Origin: Paramecium sonneborni
Lineage: Eukaryota > Ciliophora > Oligohymenophorea > Peniculida > Parameciidae
Direction of reading: 5' to 3'
DNA length: 64,000 nucleotides
NCBI GenBank assembly: GCA_905182985.1
Contig: CAJJDN010000105.1
Location: 124,001 to 188,000, forward strand
The notes under the pieces are model-generated. The model did not search any database and had not been told where the DNA came from. It worked only from the letters and a program-made list of their open reading frames with translations. Positions 49,971 through 61,693 of the stretch are shown in pieces (position 1 is the stretch's first letter; each line of letters begins with the position of its first letter). The position numbers were made by a program, and so were the translations under genes.

Positions 49971-50989
49971 TATTAAAGATTATTAAATAAAAAGAAAGAA
50001 ACTAATTTTTATAGTTCTGAGAAAGAATCTAAAAAATGGATTTAATTTTTTAATTATTTGTAATAATGAATATATATAGTAAGATTAAGATTAGGAAATA
50101 TAATACTTTTAGAATAAATAATATTTTTGATTTATATATTCATATATTAGTTTTTCCTTTAACTAATTTGCGATCAGAAAATTCTTCTTAAATAGGGAAA
50201 TAATGTTAATGATTATTAATTTATTCTTATTTTTTAACTTTGGCTCTTTATGGAAATGGACTTTCTCCAATTTCTAAGACAGGTTGACATAAAATAGATT
50301 GAATTGATTAAGGATTAATATTTTTTAATCCTGCAACAATAAATTCAGAAGGTTGAGTTGGATATTAAGTGTCTTAGGCTTAAACACTTTGTTAAATTTA
50401 TTATTTTGGTTAAGCAGAAACAATGAGCCTTTCTTTTTTGTTATCAACTGATTTTTATCTTTAATTAGATAATTTATCTTCATTTTTAATATCTTCTTTT
50501 TTGTGTTATTGTATAATTTATTATCGAATAACTTCTTAAGCAATAGGTTGATTATTGTTTTTGATAGATTATCTTTATTCATTTAATTTTTGTTATTCTT
50601 TTTTAAGTTCAATTTTGAGTTATTCTTAAAGCATTTTTTCTCTATCTCTTTGACTTGGAGCACTACTTTGAATTCTGGTATTTGGAGTTGATGGAAGTTC
50701 TCCTTTTTTTCTAGAAGCAGAAGGATAATTTTATTAATTATTAATAGGAGATGGATTTCTATCTTTGATTTATCCAGGTACTAAATATAAGAATTAAGAA
50801 GATACATGCACTATGAGCTCTTTAATTGATTCTAGGTTATTCAACAGTTTTTTTAGTAGGTTCTTCTTTATAATTGGATTTTGGAAGTTATATTTATTGT
50901 AATTTGATAGTTTATAGTAATTCTGCTTTAGAAGTTTATTTTTCAATAGTAGGAATTACTTTTAAATTATTGATAAGTAGGGGAGATTA
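49971..50989. repeat. Assembly duplication 2, second copy (1019 bp)
   Basis: Second member of the exact repeat; continues without a break into the kinase domain of the NEK gene on its right. Confidence 0.9.
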
Positions 50990-51771
50990 CAGGATTTGAT
51001 TACATGATAGTCTTTTCATAGGTTGAACTTAAATCATTTATACAATAATTGATTATAAGTCTCTGGAATATTGTTTAGGTAAACATTCAAATAGTCCTCT
51101 TTAAATTTTATTGCATAATGCTTTTAAATCAGGAGCTTTGAATGGTAATTTAAGAGAAGCCATTTCATATATAACACAACCTAAACTCCAAATATCACTC
51201 ATAGAATTATATGCTTCATTTCTCCAGACTTCTGGACTTGCATAATAGGGGGTTCCAGTTTATGTATAGGCAAAACCTTTTTTAGTAACTTTGGAGACAT
51301 TCAAATCTCCTAACTTATAATTGCCATTAGAAATGAATATGTTTGCAGTTTTTAAATCTCTATGAACAATTTTATTGTCATGTAATTTCTTCAGACTAAA
51401 TAAAATCATATCAGATACCCTTTGGTAATTTAAAATAAAGCTTTCCAAATTTCTGTTTCATGGAATAATTGATTGCCTGTCTATTTAATTTTATTCTGCA
51501 AATCCCCTTATGTGGCAAACTCCATAATAATATAGAGCATATTATCATCAATGAATGCATCTTTATAATTAATTATATTTGGATCATCAAATGAAGCCAA
51601 TATTCTAACTTCGTTAAGAGCATTTTCTTTTTCTTTTTCTTTCAAATCATATAGTTTAACTTTCTTCATTGCATAAACTTGTTGATCAGATTTTCTAATG
51701 ACTTTAAAAACTTAACTATAGGATCCCTCACCTAGTCGGTTGAGTATTTCAAAATCACTAATTCTAGACAT
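50140..51771 (-). CDS. NIMA-related (NEK) Ser/Thr kinase
   Basis: Kinase domain from residue 1: MSRISDFEILNRLGEGSYSQ, VYAMKKVKL, NEVRILASFDDPNIINYKDA, LYIIMEFATQGDL, KKLHDNKIVHRDLKTANIFI, YKLGDLNVSKVT (DLN for DFG, as seen in several NEKs), TGTPYYASPEVWRN, SDIWSLGCVIYEMASLKLPF. Catalytic Lys, HRD Asp and DLN Asp are present. The C-terminal half is disordered and coiled coil: Ser/Pro-rich (PSPINNQQNYPSASRKKGEL) then REKMLQEQLKIELKKEQQ, ending RKLVKGKTNI. NEKs act on cilia and basal bodies in ciliates (family knowledge). An intron near 51430 joins FHETEIWK to the next exon. The duplicated 3' part at 49120-49969 is an artefact. Confidence 0.85.
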
Positions 51772-51799
51772 ATTAATATTATATATATTTTATTATTTA

Positions 51800-54008
51800 T
51801 CATTCTGAACTATGTTCTATTTATTTGAAATTCCATCCTTGTTCGCCATCAAATTGAATCATGTAATCATGATGTTTGAATAAAGAAGGTCTATGACTAA
51901 CAGTGAATAGTGTAATTCCCAACATTTTAGCAGTCTAATATAAGGTGGCTTCAACATCCATTGAAACAGCACTAGTACATTCATCTTAGAATAAATAATT
52001 AATAATAAATACCTAAAATGGCAAATACTGGTTTATGATAGAATAATCTACCCATAGCAATTCTCTACTTTTCTCCACCACTTAAGACATCATTCCAATC
52101 ATTACATTTATCAAATCCACCTTCTCTTACTACTAAATAATCTAAATGAACTAATCTTAACAATTCAGTTAAATCATCATCTGAAACCTTCTTTCTTAAC
52201 ATTTATAATTTGGTATGAGGATATATGATTTAATCTCTTAATGTTCCAGCTGGTAAATAAGGTCTCTATGGAATATAAAATAATTTATCAATATGAGGTC
52301 TATATAATCTACCACCAGATATTGGCCATAAACCTCCCAAGGTTCTAAACAATGATGATTTTCCACATCCATTTGGACCAGTAACTATACAATTCATATT
52401 TGGTTTAATCTACATATTATTTTTATAATATTACTTCAAAAGTCATCTTTTATGCTAATATATCATTATTAGGTGATATTATAGGAACTTCTTCAAATTT
52501 GATAGTATTTTCTGTTTCAATTATCTATCCTCTATTCATAGAAACTAATGATTATTTCTATGCAAAATATCCTGGTTAATTTTCATTAGTTTATAACATT
52601 GTTCTCATATACTTACCATTAATTAAATCTTTTAAAACTTCATCTAATTCAGCAACTAAAGTTGTATATCCTGCTAATTATTATATTTCTTTATATGAAA
52701 CAACTAATCTTCCAATAGCTTTAGCTAAATTGATCAATAAAGATGAATTTCTAACATAATCTCTTGTAATTGCTGAAGCATCATTATTTACACTTTTTAA
52801 ATATTCCTCTCTTCTACTACCAAATACGGGTAAACCAACAACTGCATAACCTACCATTACTGCACCATATTTCACTAACATACTATCAAATACTCCCATA
52901 TATAATCTTTTTAATATAATCTAATTTGTATGTCCAATCAAATTATTAAATGAATTTGTAATTCTTGTTTTTTCCCAAGCATGTCCTCTATAAAATGCTA
53001 TCTCTTCACTATGATAAACCAAATCACTATGACAAGCTCTATAATCTCCTTCTAATCTTTATTCTATTGCTGTCAATTTACCAAAAGGAGGACTTAAAAA
53101 TCTTAATAAAAATCCAGAAACCAAATAATATATTATTACATACATTGGGCCTTTATACCCTACCAATTCAGCTAATTTTCTAGAGAACATTACAATATCT
53201 AAAACTGGTTTAGAAAAATTAGAATATATTTAAGATAATGAATTTGCCCATTTTTCAATATCTGCTGTTAATCTTTAATCAGGATTAGCAATACGACTGT
53301 CTAAATTACTCAATTAATAAAAGATCATATCATTCAAATAAATATCATGGAAATGCTATGTTAATCTTTTTCTAAATCTAATTGCTAATGATTTATTCAA
53401 ATAATCCAAAAATGAATTTACAAATGATGCAGGTATAGCAACAAACCCTAATTTGAAAATTCTCTATAAAAACATATTCAAGTCTTATTCTATAATAGCT
53501 CTTACTATTTGTCCATTTACATTAGCTATAAAAATACTTAAAAATGTTCTTGCTACTAAGGATGCTCTATAACTTAGATATTATCTTACGTTAACAATGA
53601 TAAATCTAAAATTTCTGGTGAACTCACACTTGGTATTACTATTTTCAATAATTTCAAAATCCTTTTAAAGAACATGAGATCAACGTTACCTTTTCCTTTT
53701 TTTTCTTCTCTCTTTATTTTAATATTCTCAGTCTATGATTTTGTCAATCTAATCTTAAGTAAGTAGAGAATCACTGCTATTACAGCTCCTGAAATCATCT
53801 AATTACATTATTCATTTATTCTTACTTTTCTCTTTGTTGATTTCAACATAAACTATTTCACATCTAAGAGTTTTGAAAACACAGGAGGCATGTTATGTAT
53901 ATTAATATTAGCAATAAATATTTAATATGTGCTAATTATTTTATATTTTATTAATAAATTCTTATTACTATTGTTTTCTCTAATATTCCTAAGAAAATCA
54001 AGACGCAT
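51800..54008 (-). CDS. Peroxisomal-type ABC half transporter (ABCD family)
   Basis: N-terminus [14 protein letters not shown], one early hydrophobic stretch ([16 protein letters not shown]), then [20 protein letters not shown] and [20 protein letters not shown], the ABCD start of the transmembrane domain. The nucleotide-binding domain has Walker [44 protein letters not shown], signature [19 protein letters not shown], Walker [16 protein letters not shown] and the H-loop [20 protein letters not shown] ending EQGWNFK. These are close to mammalian ABCD1-3, half transporters that dimerise and import very-long-chain acyl-CoAs into peroxisomes. Several introns of about 25 nt are needed. Confidence 0.9.
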
Positions 54009-54220
54009 CTTATTTCATCTCATCATAACAAATTTTATAATATTTAATATTTATAATATGTTTTTATAAATTCTTGTAATTTCATATAGCCTTACACTAT
54101 CCAACTATTTTTAACTAATTTATAATAAACTTCAATCAAATACAAGACGCTAAATTAATTTAATTCATAAATTCGAGTTTATCATTACAAAGATTCCAAT
54201 ATAAATTTATAATAGTTAAA

Positions 54221-54454
54221 ATGAGGCACTCTGTACAAATTCAGGTACTTAGAGATGGATTAATAGAATTTAATCCTAGGATATAAATAAATTCACCTAA
54301 GACTTTATCACTATTTTATTTAATAAAAAAAATAGGATATAAAAAAAGAGTTTAACATTTGAGTTTTGTAATTATAAATGATGTTATTCATTAAATACGA
54401 AGAGATAAACATTAGGAATTATTTACTTTTCTAACTGAATATATTGATTTATGA
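54221..54454 (+). CDS. Small protein of 77 residues, tentative
   Basis: Open frame from MRHSVQIQVLRDGLIEFNP to FLTEYIDL and TGA (54452-54454), with normal coding composition (LIKKIGYKKRVQHLSF, INDVIHQIRRDKHQ). The same frame continues past the TGA without another stop into the ATG of the FKBP gene 126 nt on, so it could be an upstream ORF or an old N-terminal extension. Family not recognised. Confidence 0.4.
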
Positions 54455-54577
54455 TTAATTAATTTAATAAATTATTATTAGACTAATTCTAGAATTTTAT
54501 AGAAAAATCTATTTCCAGAAAAAAATGCTATTTTTGAGTTGAACACTTTTCATTTTGTTAAAATCATTAAATATAAG

Positions 54578-55678
54578 ATGGAAGCAGAATTCATTAATTT
54601 AATTGAAGATGGAGGAGTTAAGAAAAGAATACTTTAAGAAGGTTAAGGTGATTTACCTATTGATGGATCAAGATGTAAGATTCTATATAAAGGAACTTTG
54701 GATGATGGAACTATGTTTGATTCTTCATTGAATTCAGATAAACCTTATAAATATAGGATTGGAAAGGAATAATTAGTAAAAGGTTTCGATATTGCATTAA
54801 AATCTATGAAAGTTGGAGAAAAAGCAGAATTTAAAATGACTTCAAATTATGGTTATGGTGATGATGGAGATTCTTATAAAAATGTTCCTAAAAATGCTAA
54901 TTTGACATATGAACTAGAATTAGTCAATTTTAAATAACCTAAAAAAAGAAAATGGTAATTTAATATACATAATTATTTTAGGGAAATGACCCCAGAAGAA
55001 AAGCATCAAGAAGCTATTAATAAAAGAACTAAAGGCACAGCCACCTTTAAATAATTAAATTATAAAGAAGCTTAAAAAATTTACAAGAAAGCACTTTCTT
55101 ATTGTACTTTGACAAATGAAGAAGGTAATGAATTAAAAGCAAGTGTACAACTTAATTTATCAATTTGTTGTTATTAATTAGAAGAATATAAAGAATCAAT
55201 AGATTATGCGAAAAAAGCTCTTGAATTAAATACTAATTAATAATAAAAATTAAAAGCTCTATATAGAAAAGCTCTTGCTAATATTAAAATTGCTGAACTT
55301 GAAGAAGCATTAGCTGATTTGAGAGAAGCTTTCAAAATAGATTCAACTAATTCAGCTGTTATTGAGGAATTATCAAGAGTCAAATAATTATTAAAAGAAG
55401 CAAGAATGAAAGAAAAAGAAATTTATTCTAAATTATTCTAATAGAAACTTTATGATGAATCAGAAATAGAGCCAAAGAAAATTGAAATAAAAGAAACTAA
55501 ATCAGAAGGTTCAAGTTGTTGTGATCCTAATGAAAAAATAGAAGAAGAGACTTAATCTAAACCAACTAATGAGAATAATAATGGTTAAATATAAGAAGAA
55601 AAATCTGATGTTAGAGAATAAATAAAAACTGAAAATAATGAAAATAAAATAGTTGAAGAATCTGTTACCAGTGCTTGA
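54578..55678 (+). CDS. FKBP-type peptidyl-prolyl isomerase with TPR domain
   Basis: 357 residues. FKBP domain: MEAEFINLIEDGGVKKRI, CKILYKGTLDDGTMFDSS, YKYRIGKEQLVKGFDIALKS, MKVGEKAEFKMTSNYGYG, NVPKNANLTYELELVNF. One 27-nt intron (GTAATTTAATATAC...TTTTAG) joins KRKW to EMTPEEKHQEAIN. Three TPR helices pairs follow (TATFKQLNYKEAQKIYKKAL, ASVQLNLSICCYQLEEYKES, KALYRKALANIKIAELEEAL). The tail is Glu/Lys-rich with a CC pair (SSCCDPNEK). The order matches FKBP51/52-type immunophilins, with one FKBP domain instead of two; the TPR normally binds the C-terminus of Hsp90. Confidence 0.9.
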
Positions 55679-55942
55679 TAATGATGATGTTTCATTTTAT
55701 TATATTTTATTTTCAATATTTCTATTAACTTTTATTAGTTATTTTTTAAGTTAATTTTATTTGAAGAATATCTTCTAAGTCGTTTTATTAACAATATAAT
55801 TCATTCACATAATTTTATTTAGATTATGACAGTTAACTTTAAATCAAAAATGATAATTTACCTTTATGGTTACAATTTCATTTTGTTTTAGAAAAAGCTA
55901 TTTAATCAACTTATTATATTTTTAATATTTCAATATTAAAAT

Positions 55943-56785
55943 ATGAATTGGTCAAATGTTTCATTTCATCTTTTAAAATATGAACATGCCAGAATAAATG
56001 GGAATTAAATTCAACAATAATAATTAAAAACTTCACCAAATAATTTATCTTTCTCAATCCCTTCATAACAAGAATAATTATAAGAAAAAATGAGATGCAA
56101 ATCTGTTCTTTGTGATGAATTTGGAAATTGGTCAAACAAATACAAAACTTCTCATGATCTTCTTATTGAATTTCCTTAGCATAAAAAATAGAGACTTACT
56201 CAGATAATCGTTCAAAATTTAAGTATTAGTTATCTAATTTAGAAAAAAATCCCATAAACTATTAATAAAATTCGTTTAGAAATATTGTTGTAAAATCTCA
56301 AGGACCCTAAAATATTCACATTAGCACATTTAACAAAAGATTAAAAGATATTAAGCATTAAGAATATGAATTAAATTTGGATAGTAAAGATGGAAGTGAT
56401 TTACATGCAAAGAATCTATAAAAAATAAAATTAATTAAATTTCATAAGTAAGAAGTTGATCCTAGCATTGAAACTATGTATACTGGTTTCTTAAGTTGTT
56501 CAGGAGAAAGTCCTAGAATCAAAGCCTTAAAAAGTAAAATCACATATAATCATAGAAACATCGAATAAATTTATTTTAAAATAAACCCTTTAAAAAACTA
56601 ATTTAATTGATAAGATAATACTTGATAGTAAAATCACTTCAAAAACAACTTTTTCTCCTCGATAAATATTGAATCATTAACATAAAAAGACAATATCTAA
56701 TGTTCACTCTGCTTATTCAGAATAAAACAAATTTCTTCGTAGAATTATCGCCAATTCTCACCATATAAATATTTTAAATAAGTGA
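55943..56785 (+). CDS. Hypothetical basic protein, multi-exon
   Basis: The first exon may start MNWSNVSFHLLKYEHARING and runs through MRCKSVLCDEFGNWSNKYKT. A second coding frame from about 56180 reads SDNRSKFKYQLSNLEKN, NIVVKSQGPQNIHISTFNKR, DSKDGSDLHAKNLQKIKLI and SIETMYTGFLSCSGESP. After a 22-nt intron (GTAAAATCACATATAATCATAG) comes KTSNKFILKQTLQKTN and SHHINILNK before TGA. The junction between the first two frames was not found. No family recognised; rich in Lys, Asn and Ser and probably largely disordered. Confidence 0.45.
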
Positions 56786-57299
56786 TAATGAGCTATTTTA
56801 AGTTATTTTATTTATATGTCTAAATTTATATATTAACTCATAGACTAAAAAATAAATAAATTTAAAACAAATTTTGATGTTTTTTTGCTCAACAAATATT
56901 AAAAAAATTTAATTTGATAGAAAAATTTTCTAACTTATATTTGTTGGATTATTTAAAAAGAGTTAACAACAGTTTAAAAAAATGAATACAAGAAACTTCT
57001 AATCGTTTTTAATTCATCAAAATAAAAAAGTTTTTTAATTTAGATAGGATTAATACTAACTGGTACTGTTTTAATAATTATATACTTTAAATTATGAAAA
57101 TGAACAATTTTAGATCAATACAAAAGTAAAACAGCAAAAAAAACTAAAGATTAAATCTTAAAAATTTTTTCAATTTATTACTTCCAGTCATTTCCTATAA
57201 GTTTTTTAAGATTAATCATGTATTAAATTTTTTTGATTTGCAAAAATATTTACTAAATTCAATAAAAATAATATAAAAATAACTTGAAAAATTATAATC
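56786..57299. other. Intergenic, 514 bp
   Basis: AT-rich with long A- and T-runs; no coding signal. Confidence 0.45.
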
Positions 57300-57518
57300 A
57301 TGCAATCAAATTCAAACTAACTTAACGAAAAGAATATTTCCACAGACAATATTAGCTAACAAAACATAATTATATCATAAGGTAATAATAATATAGCAAG
57401 TTAAAACAAATCAAATATTTCTTATAATTCTAAAATAGCATAATTCTCACCACTTAGTATTGCAAAATTGTTTGATAATTAAGAAGAATTATTAGATGAT
57501 TCCGATAGAAATAAATGA
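57300..57518 (+). CDS. Small Ser/Asn/Gln-rich protein, 72 residues
   Basis: Uninterrupted frame from MQSNSNQLNEKNISTDN to LFDNQEELLDDSDRNK and TGA. The C-terminal acidic block after FSPLSIAKLFDNQEE looks like a short linear binding motif. With no TGA in frame and normal composition it is probably real; no homologue comes to mind. Confidence 0.4.
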
Positions 57519-57607
57519 ATAAACCAAATTGATTATCCTTCTTGGTAGAGAATGAGATAGATTAAATAAAATAAAAAAATATATAAATATAATTTTAGAG
57601 TTCTTTT

Positions 57608-58583
57608 TCATTTTTTATTAAATTAATTTTTATATGGTTATGCCATAACTTTCTTTTATTATTTAATATTTCCATTAGGAAATAATCCTCGTTTTGGAGG
57701 TGATATTATTTTAACATCTTGAGCTATTTATGTAAATTATTTTGAGGTTTTATTCTTCATAATTTATTGTAAAGACAAATCCTTGAATCCTTTCATTAAA
57801 AGATCTGGTTAAGGCTTTTTTTCTTAAATATTAGTGTTTACACTAAAAAGTTAATCTGGATATCTAATATTAATTAATTATTATTTTAACTTATTGTTTT
57901 GTTTCGAGAATAGGCATTTTAATATAGATTCGTTTTTCGTACACTCTTTAAAAGCATTTACATAATTACTTTAAGCTCTTTAATTTTAAATGCTTCTATC
58001 ATTTAAGTTTTTCTTTTCAGAAGCACAATTTTTACATTTTGGTGAAAGGTATGAGATCTCATAAGTGAAAAAACCCAATTTTTTTCGTTTATTAGGTTTA
58101 GTTTAAACAGAAGCATCTTAAATAGAAGTATTTGACATTTATGTCTTAATTCTGTCTAGTTATGAATCATTTTAAAATTCAACCGAATAATCTGTTTTTG
58201 TAGGTTTTTTATTTTTAGATGGTAAATCGTCACTAAAATTATTAAATTGTTTACTGAATAGCATAGGTTTTAGAATGATTTAATTTAGTAGATTTTAAAA
58301 TATTAGTGTCAACAAGGTTTAACAAATTAGATAATGCAGTTTTGGAAATATTGTCTTGAGATTTGAAATGTCTAACAGTTTTTGTAGGATTGCAATCATA
58401 TTCAATCTCATTGGGTTCAGTTTTGAAATTAGGTTAGTTTTCTAAGGCATTTGAATGTTTATGCATGCTCTCAAATTGTGAATCAATCATTCTCAACAAT
58501 CCTTCAACTTTTTATTCATGTTTTTAATCTGGGGATAACCTTAAAACATTTATTAAGTAGGACATACAACTAATATTATCCAT
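57608..58583 (-). CDS. Hypothetical protein, low complexity
   Basis: Starts MDNISCMSYLINVLRLSPDQ, continues EGLLRMIDSQFESMHKHS, NEIEYDCNPTKTVRHFKSQ and ISKTALSNLLNLVDTNIL. Later frames (after probable introns near 58260, 58010 and 57890) carry basic segments and end QKKVMAQPYKNQFNKK. Not recognised. The N-terminal helix pair might be a dimerisation element. Confidence 0.45.
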
Positions 58584-58921
58584 TTCTGTTTAAGCAGTGC
58601 ATTTTTTTATTTGGCGAATAGACAGTATATTATTACATTTAACAACTGAAAAAATATAAAATTTATTTAATAAGATAAAAAATAAAATGAAAAAAATGAA
58701 ATTGCTAAAATATTAATAAATTAAACATCTCTTTAATATATGATAACTAATTCATATATATTAGATATATATTTAATTAAGATAACATCTTATTCTGTGA
58801 CATCTTTGATTTTTCTATCTCATTATGTAATATATGAAATTTACTTATATATATATCTAAGCATTACTCAATTATTATCAAACTTTTATTTGCTTTATTA
58901 ATAAAATAAAAAATCAATTCA
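58584..58921. other. Intergenic, 338 bp
   Basis: AT-rich spacer between two minus-strand genes, no signal seen. Confidence 0.45.
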
Positions 58922-60099
58922 TCATTGCTATTTAACTTTTTTATTTACATTATCAAATTCTTCGATATCTTATTTTTTTGTTTTTTTCTATAAATTTTAT
59001 TCTTATTCTTCTCTTCTTTTATGCTTTAATAACATTTTTCTTCTTTTAATTTTCCTTAATTTTTCAACTGCTTTGTTAGTTTTTGTTACTAAAAATTTAT
59101 AATTATTTATTTACCAACTCTATTGTAAACAACATTCCCCTACATAAATCCTTCTTCAATTTTATATAGTTTTAATTCTAATCTAGGTCCAACTTCATGT
59201 AATCTAATACTCATTTATTATTTTTTATGTTATTTATTTTCGATTTCCAATTCTTCTAAATCAGATTATTCTGTATCCGAAGCAAACATTTAGTGATTAT
59301 TTTATAAAAAATCAGAAAAGTTATTATAATTTGAGAGATTAGGTAATTTATTTGCTTTAATGATTTTTTTAATTTTTTTATTTATTCCTTTTAAATTAAA
59401 ACTTATGTAATAATGTCTTATGTAGATCTTATCATTTTTATATGAAAACAATATAACTCTCTTTTATGTCTTTGGATTTGTATTTTATACATTAATAGCA
59501 GGAAACATAGATTAGATCATATTTCCTACTAATTTTATGTGATCACTTGTTGGTTTTTTAGGATCATCTGATTAAAATTCAGTCTAAAATCCATTCATCA
59601 CAAGTAAAGGAGGTGAAAACACTCTTGAAAAGGATTTAAACTTTCTTTAAGCATTCAACACTTCATTTCTATTTGCATATTTAAGAACACGGAATGTGAA
59701 AGTTGGTCCTCTAGGATTTTAAATAAATCTTATATATGAATCTAATATTATTATAACATATAATACTCTTATTAGTTTATGTCATAATAATCATATGTGA
59801 TACTAAATAATAACCAGCTGCCTTTATATAATCTTTCATTTTAGTTTTATCTGATTCTTATAAATTCATGCTTGTAAATGGATACATAACATCTCTATAA
59901 TCATCAACTAACTAACGAATTGTTGATGAAACTTTTCCTCTCTTTAATATAAATGCTTTAAAATAGAAATTATATTAAACCTTTTGGTGTTTATCCTATT
60001 AAATCAAGATCTTCTTCTGTAGCTTCTTTATGAGTTCTTGTTTTTTTCTATTTTTATTATTAATTTACTTTTTACCCTTCTTCCTCCAACTTTAGGCAT
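58922..60099 (-). CDS. PPAN: Peter Pan/SSF1-like Brix-domain ribosome biogenesis factor
   Basis: N-terminus MPKVGGRRVKSK is basic. The Brix domain appears in order: KGRVSSTIRQLVDDYRDV-like beginning, LKYANRNEVLNA, FSPPLLVMNGFQTEF, MIQSMFPAINVQNTNPKTQK, RVILFSYKNDKIYIRHYYIS and, near the end, IRLHEVGPRLELKLYKIEEG then FMQGNVVYNRVGK. FS-PPL-V-NGF, MFP-INV and EVGPRL...IEEG are hallmark strings of SSF1/Peter Pan, nucleolar proteins that recruit 5S RNP and other factors during 60S assembly. The tail is Lys/Glu-rich. Introns of about 25 nt separate the blocks. Confidence 0.85.
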
Positions 60100-60158
60100 T
60101 AATTAAAAATAATTAAAAAATTTTATATTAAAAACAAACAAAAATAAACACATGCCTT

Positions 60159-60691
60159 TCATTATTCTTGATATAACCTCAACTTTTTTAAGTAATTATT
60201 GTAACGATCTTTCGAAATATATAAGTCATAATTTAAAAGTTCTAACAATTCTGATTCCAATTAGTTCAGCTCTTTTAAAGTGATACCAGCTATTTTTGAA
60301 TAATAATCATTTCTATAGTAATCATCATCTTAAAATTTTATAGCTAAAACTATTGCAATCATTAAAAACCTATATTCATATCATTTACATACCTATGAAC
60401 ACAATGGCTATTTAACAAAATTTCTTAATGTTATTCTTAAACTTTATCCAAGTAAATTAATGCAATAATGAAACATTCATCTGTACATTTTGCATACTTT
60501 GCTATTCGAATTAAGTAATTTTCAAGTGTTATTGCAGGTATTTTAGAAGCATGAAATGGTGTTTATTAAGAATCTAATTTATCTGTTTCTTCAACTATCT
60601 CTTCCAATATTGTTGCGATGCATTTTAAGATAGTTGGTTATTTAGTTCTTTCATGATTCTATATATTAATTTATGTGCTTATTTCTGTCAT
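60159..60691 (-). CDS. PHO80-like (P/U-type) cyclin
   Basis: About 165 residues starting MTEISTQINIQNHERTKQP. The cyclin box reads LKCIATILEEIVEETDKL, FHASKIPAITLENYLIRIAK, YAKCTDECFIIALIYLDKVQ, NSHCVHR, then after an intron near 60370-60395 AIVLAIKFQDDDYYRNDYYS and SKIAGITLKELNQLESELLE, LLNYDLYISKDRYNNYLKKL. This matches the PHO80/cyclin-P pattern (P-x-IS-x-x-x-YLxRI-x-KY-x-x-CS). Such cyclins pair with PHO85/CDK5-like kinases in nutrient and cell-cycle control. Length is normal for a single cyclin box. Confidence 0.85.
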
Positions 60692-61693
60692 ATTATTTTT
60701 ATATTAGTAATATGCTTATTTTAAAATATTTAATCTAAATCAAATTAAAAATAAATATTCATACACTCTTAATTAAATCTGATGCAGCAATTTTCTTTAA
60801 TTATTAGAATCAGAATTCTAATGCTTTTCTATTAATCCTTTCAATTTATTTCATTTTGTTACTTACTATTAATAATTATAAAAATTTTCTATTTCTCAAA
60901 AACTTTAATAATTTACTCTCTTTTTATTAATAACTTTTATTAAAACTTTAAATAAATTTATTAATAAATTTTTGCTTTTTTTCACATTATTTATGATGAT
61001 AAAAATTTTAATTAACTTAAATTTAAAATATATATAACTTTATTTTAATAAAATAGCTTCTTAAGCAATATTAAAGTAATAAAGCTCAAATTTATTTTTT
61101 GACACTACTTTCTGAAAATTTATTAAATATCTCCTTTAAATAAATAAATAAATAATTCTTTTATTGTTTCTTAAATTTATCATGGATCCTATAAGACTTT
61201 TAATAAATTTATTGAAAATAATTTTTTAATGAAAATAATATATTTGTCTAGGATATTAAAATTAACAATATTTTTTTCTTTTTGGGTTTTTATCTGCAAA
61301 TTTAACATAAACAGACAAATAGGAATCTTATCTTAAAAATTTTAGTTTCCTAAATTTGAATAAGGAGGATGAATAATTACCTACAATGAATTTGATTATG
61401 TTATCATGATTCAAATTTAATGAATTCTTAATATACTTAATGTTAAACTTCATTCCAAAATCCACTTATATAAATTTCTGGTATATCTCAAATTGAATTT
61501 ATCAACTTATTTCACAATTTAAAAATATCATATAATTTATGTGTATTTAATTTTACTTTTGCAAGTACAAAGCTTATGTGAAATAGAGGTAAATTCATAT
61601 GAGAAAATTAGAAGTTTAGAAACTAGAAGTAATGGATGAAAAAAATAATGATCAATTTAAAAATATATATGTTATTATTTTTAATAATAATAA
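60692..61693. other. Intergenic, 1.0 kb
   Basis: Second-longest gene-free stretch. Strongly AT-rich, TGA in all frames, no RNA gene seen. Confidence 0.45.
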
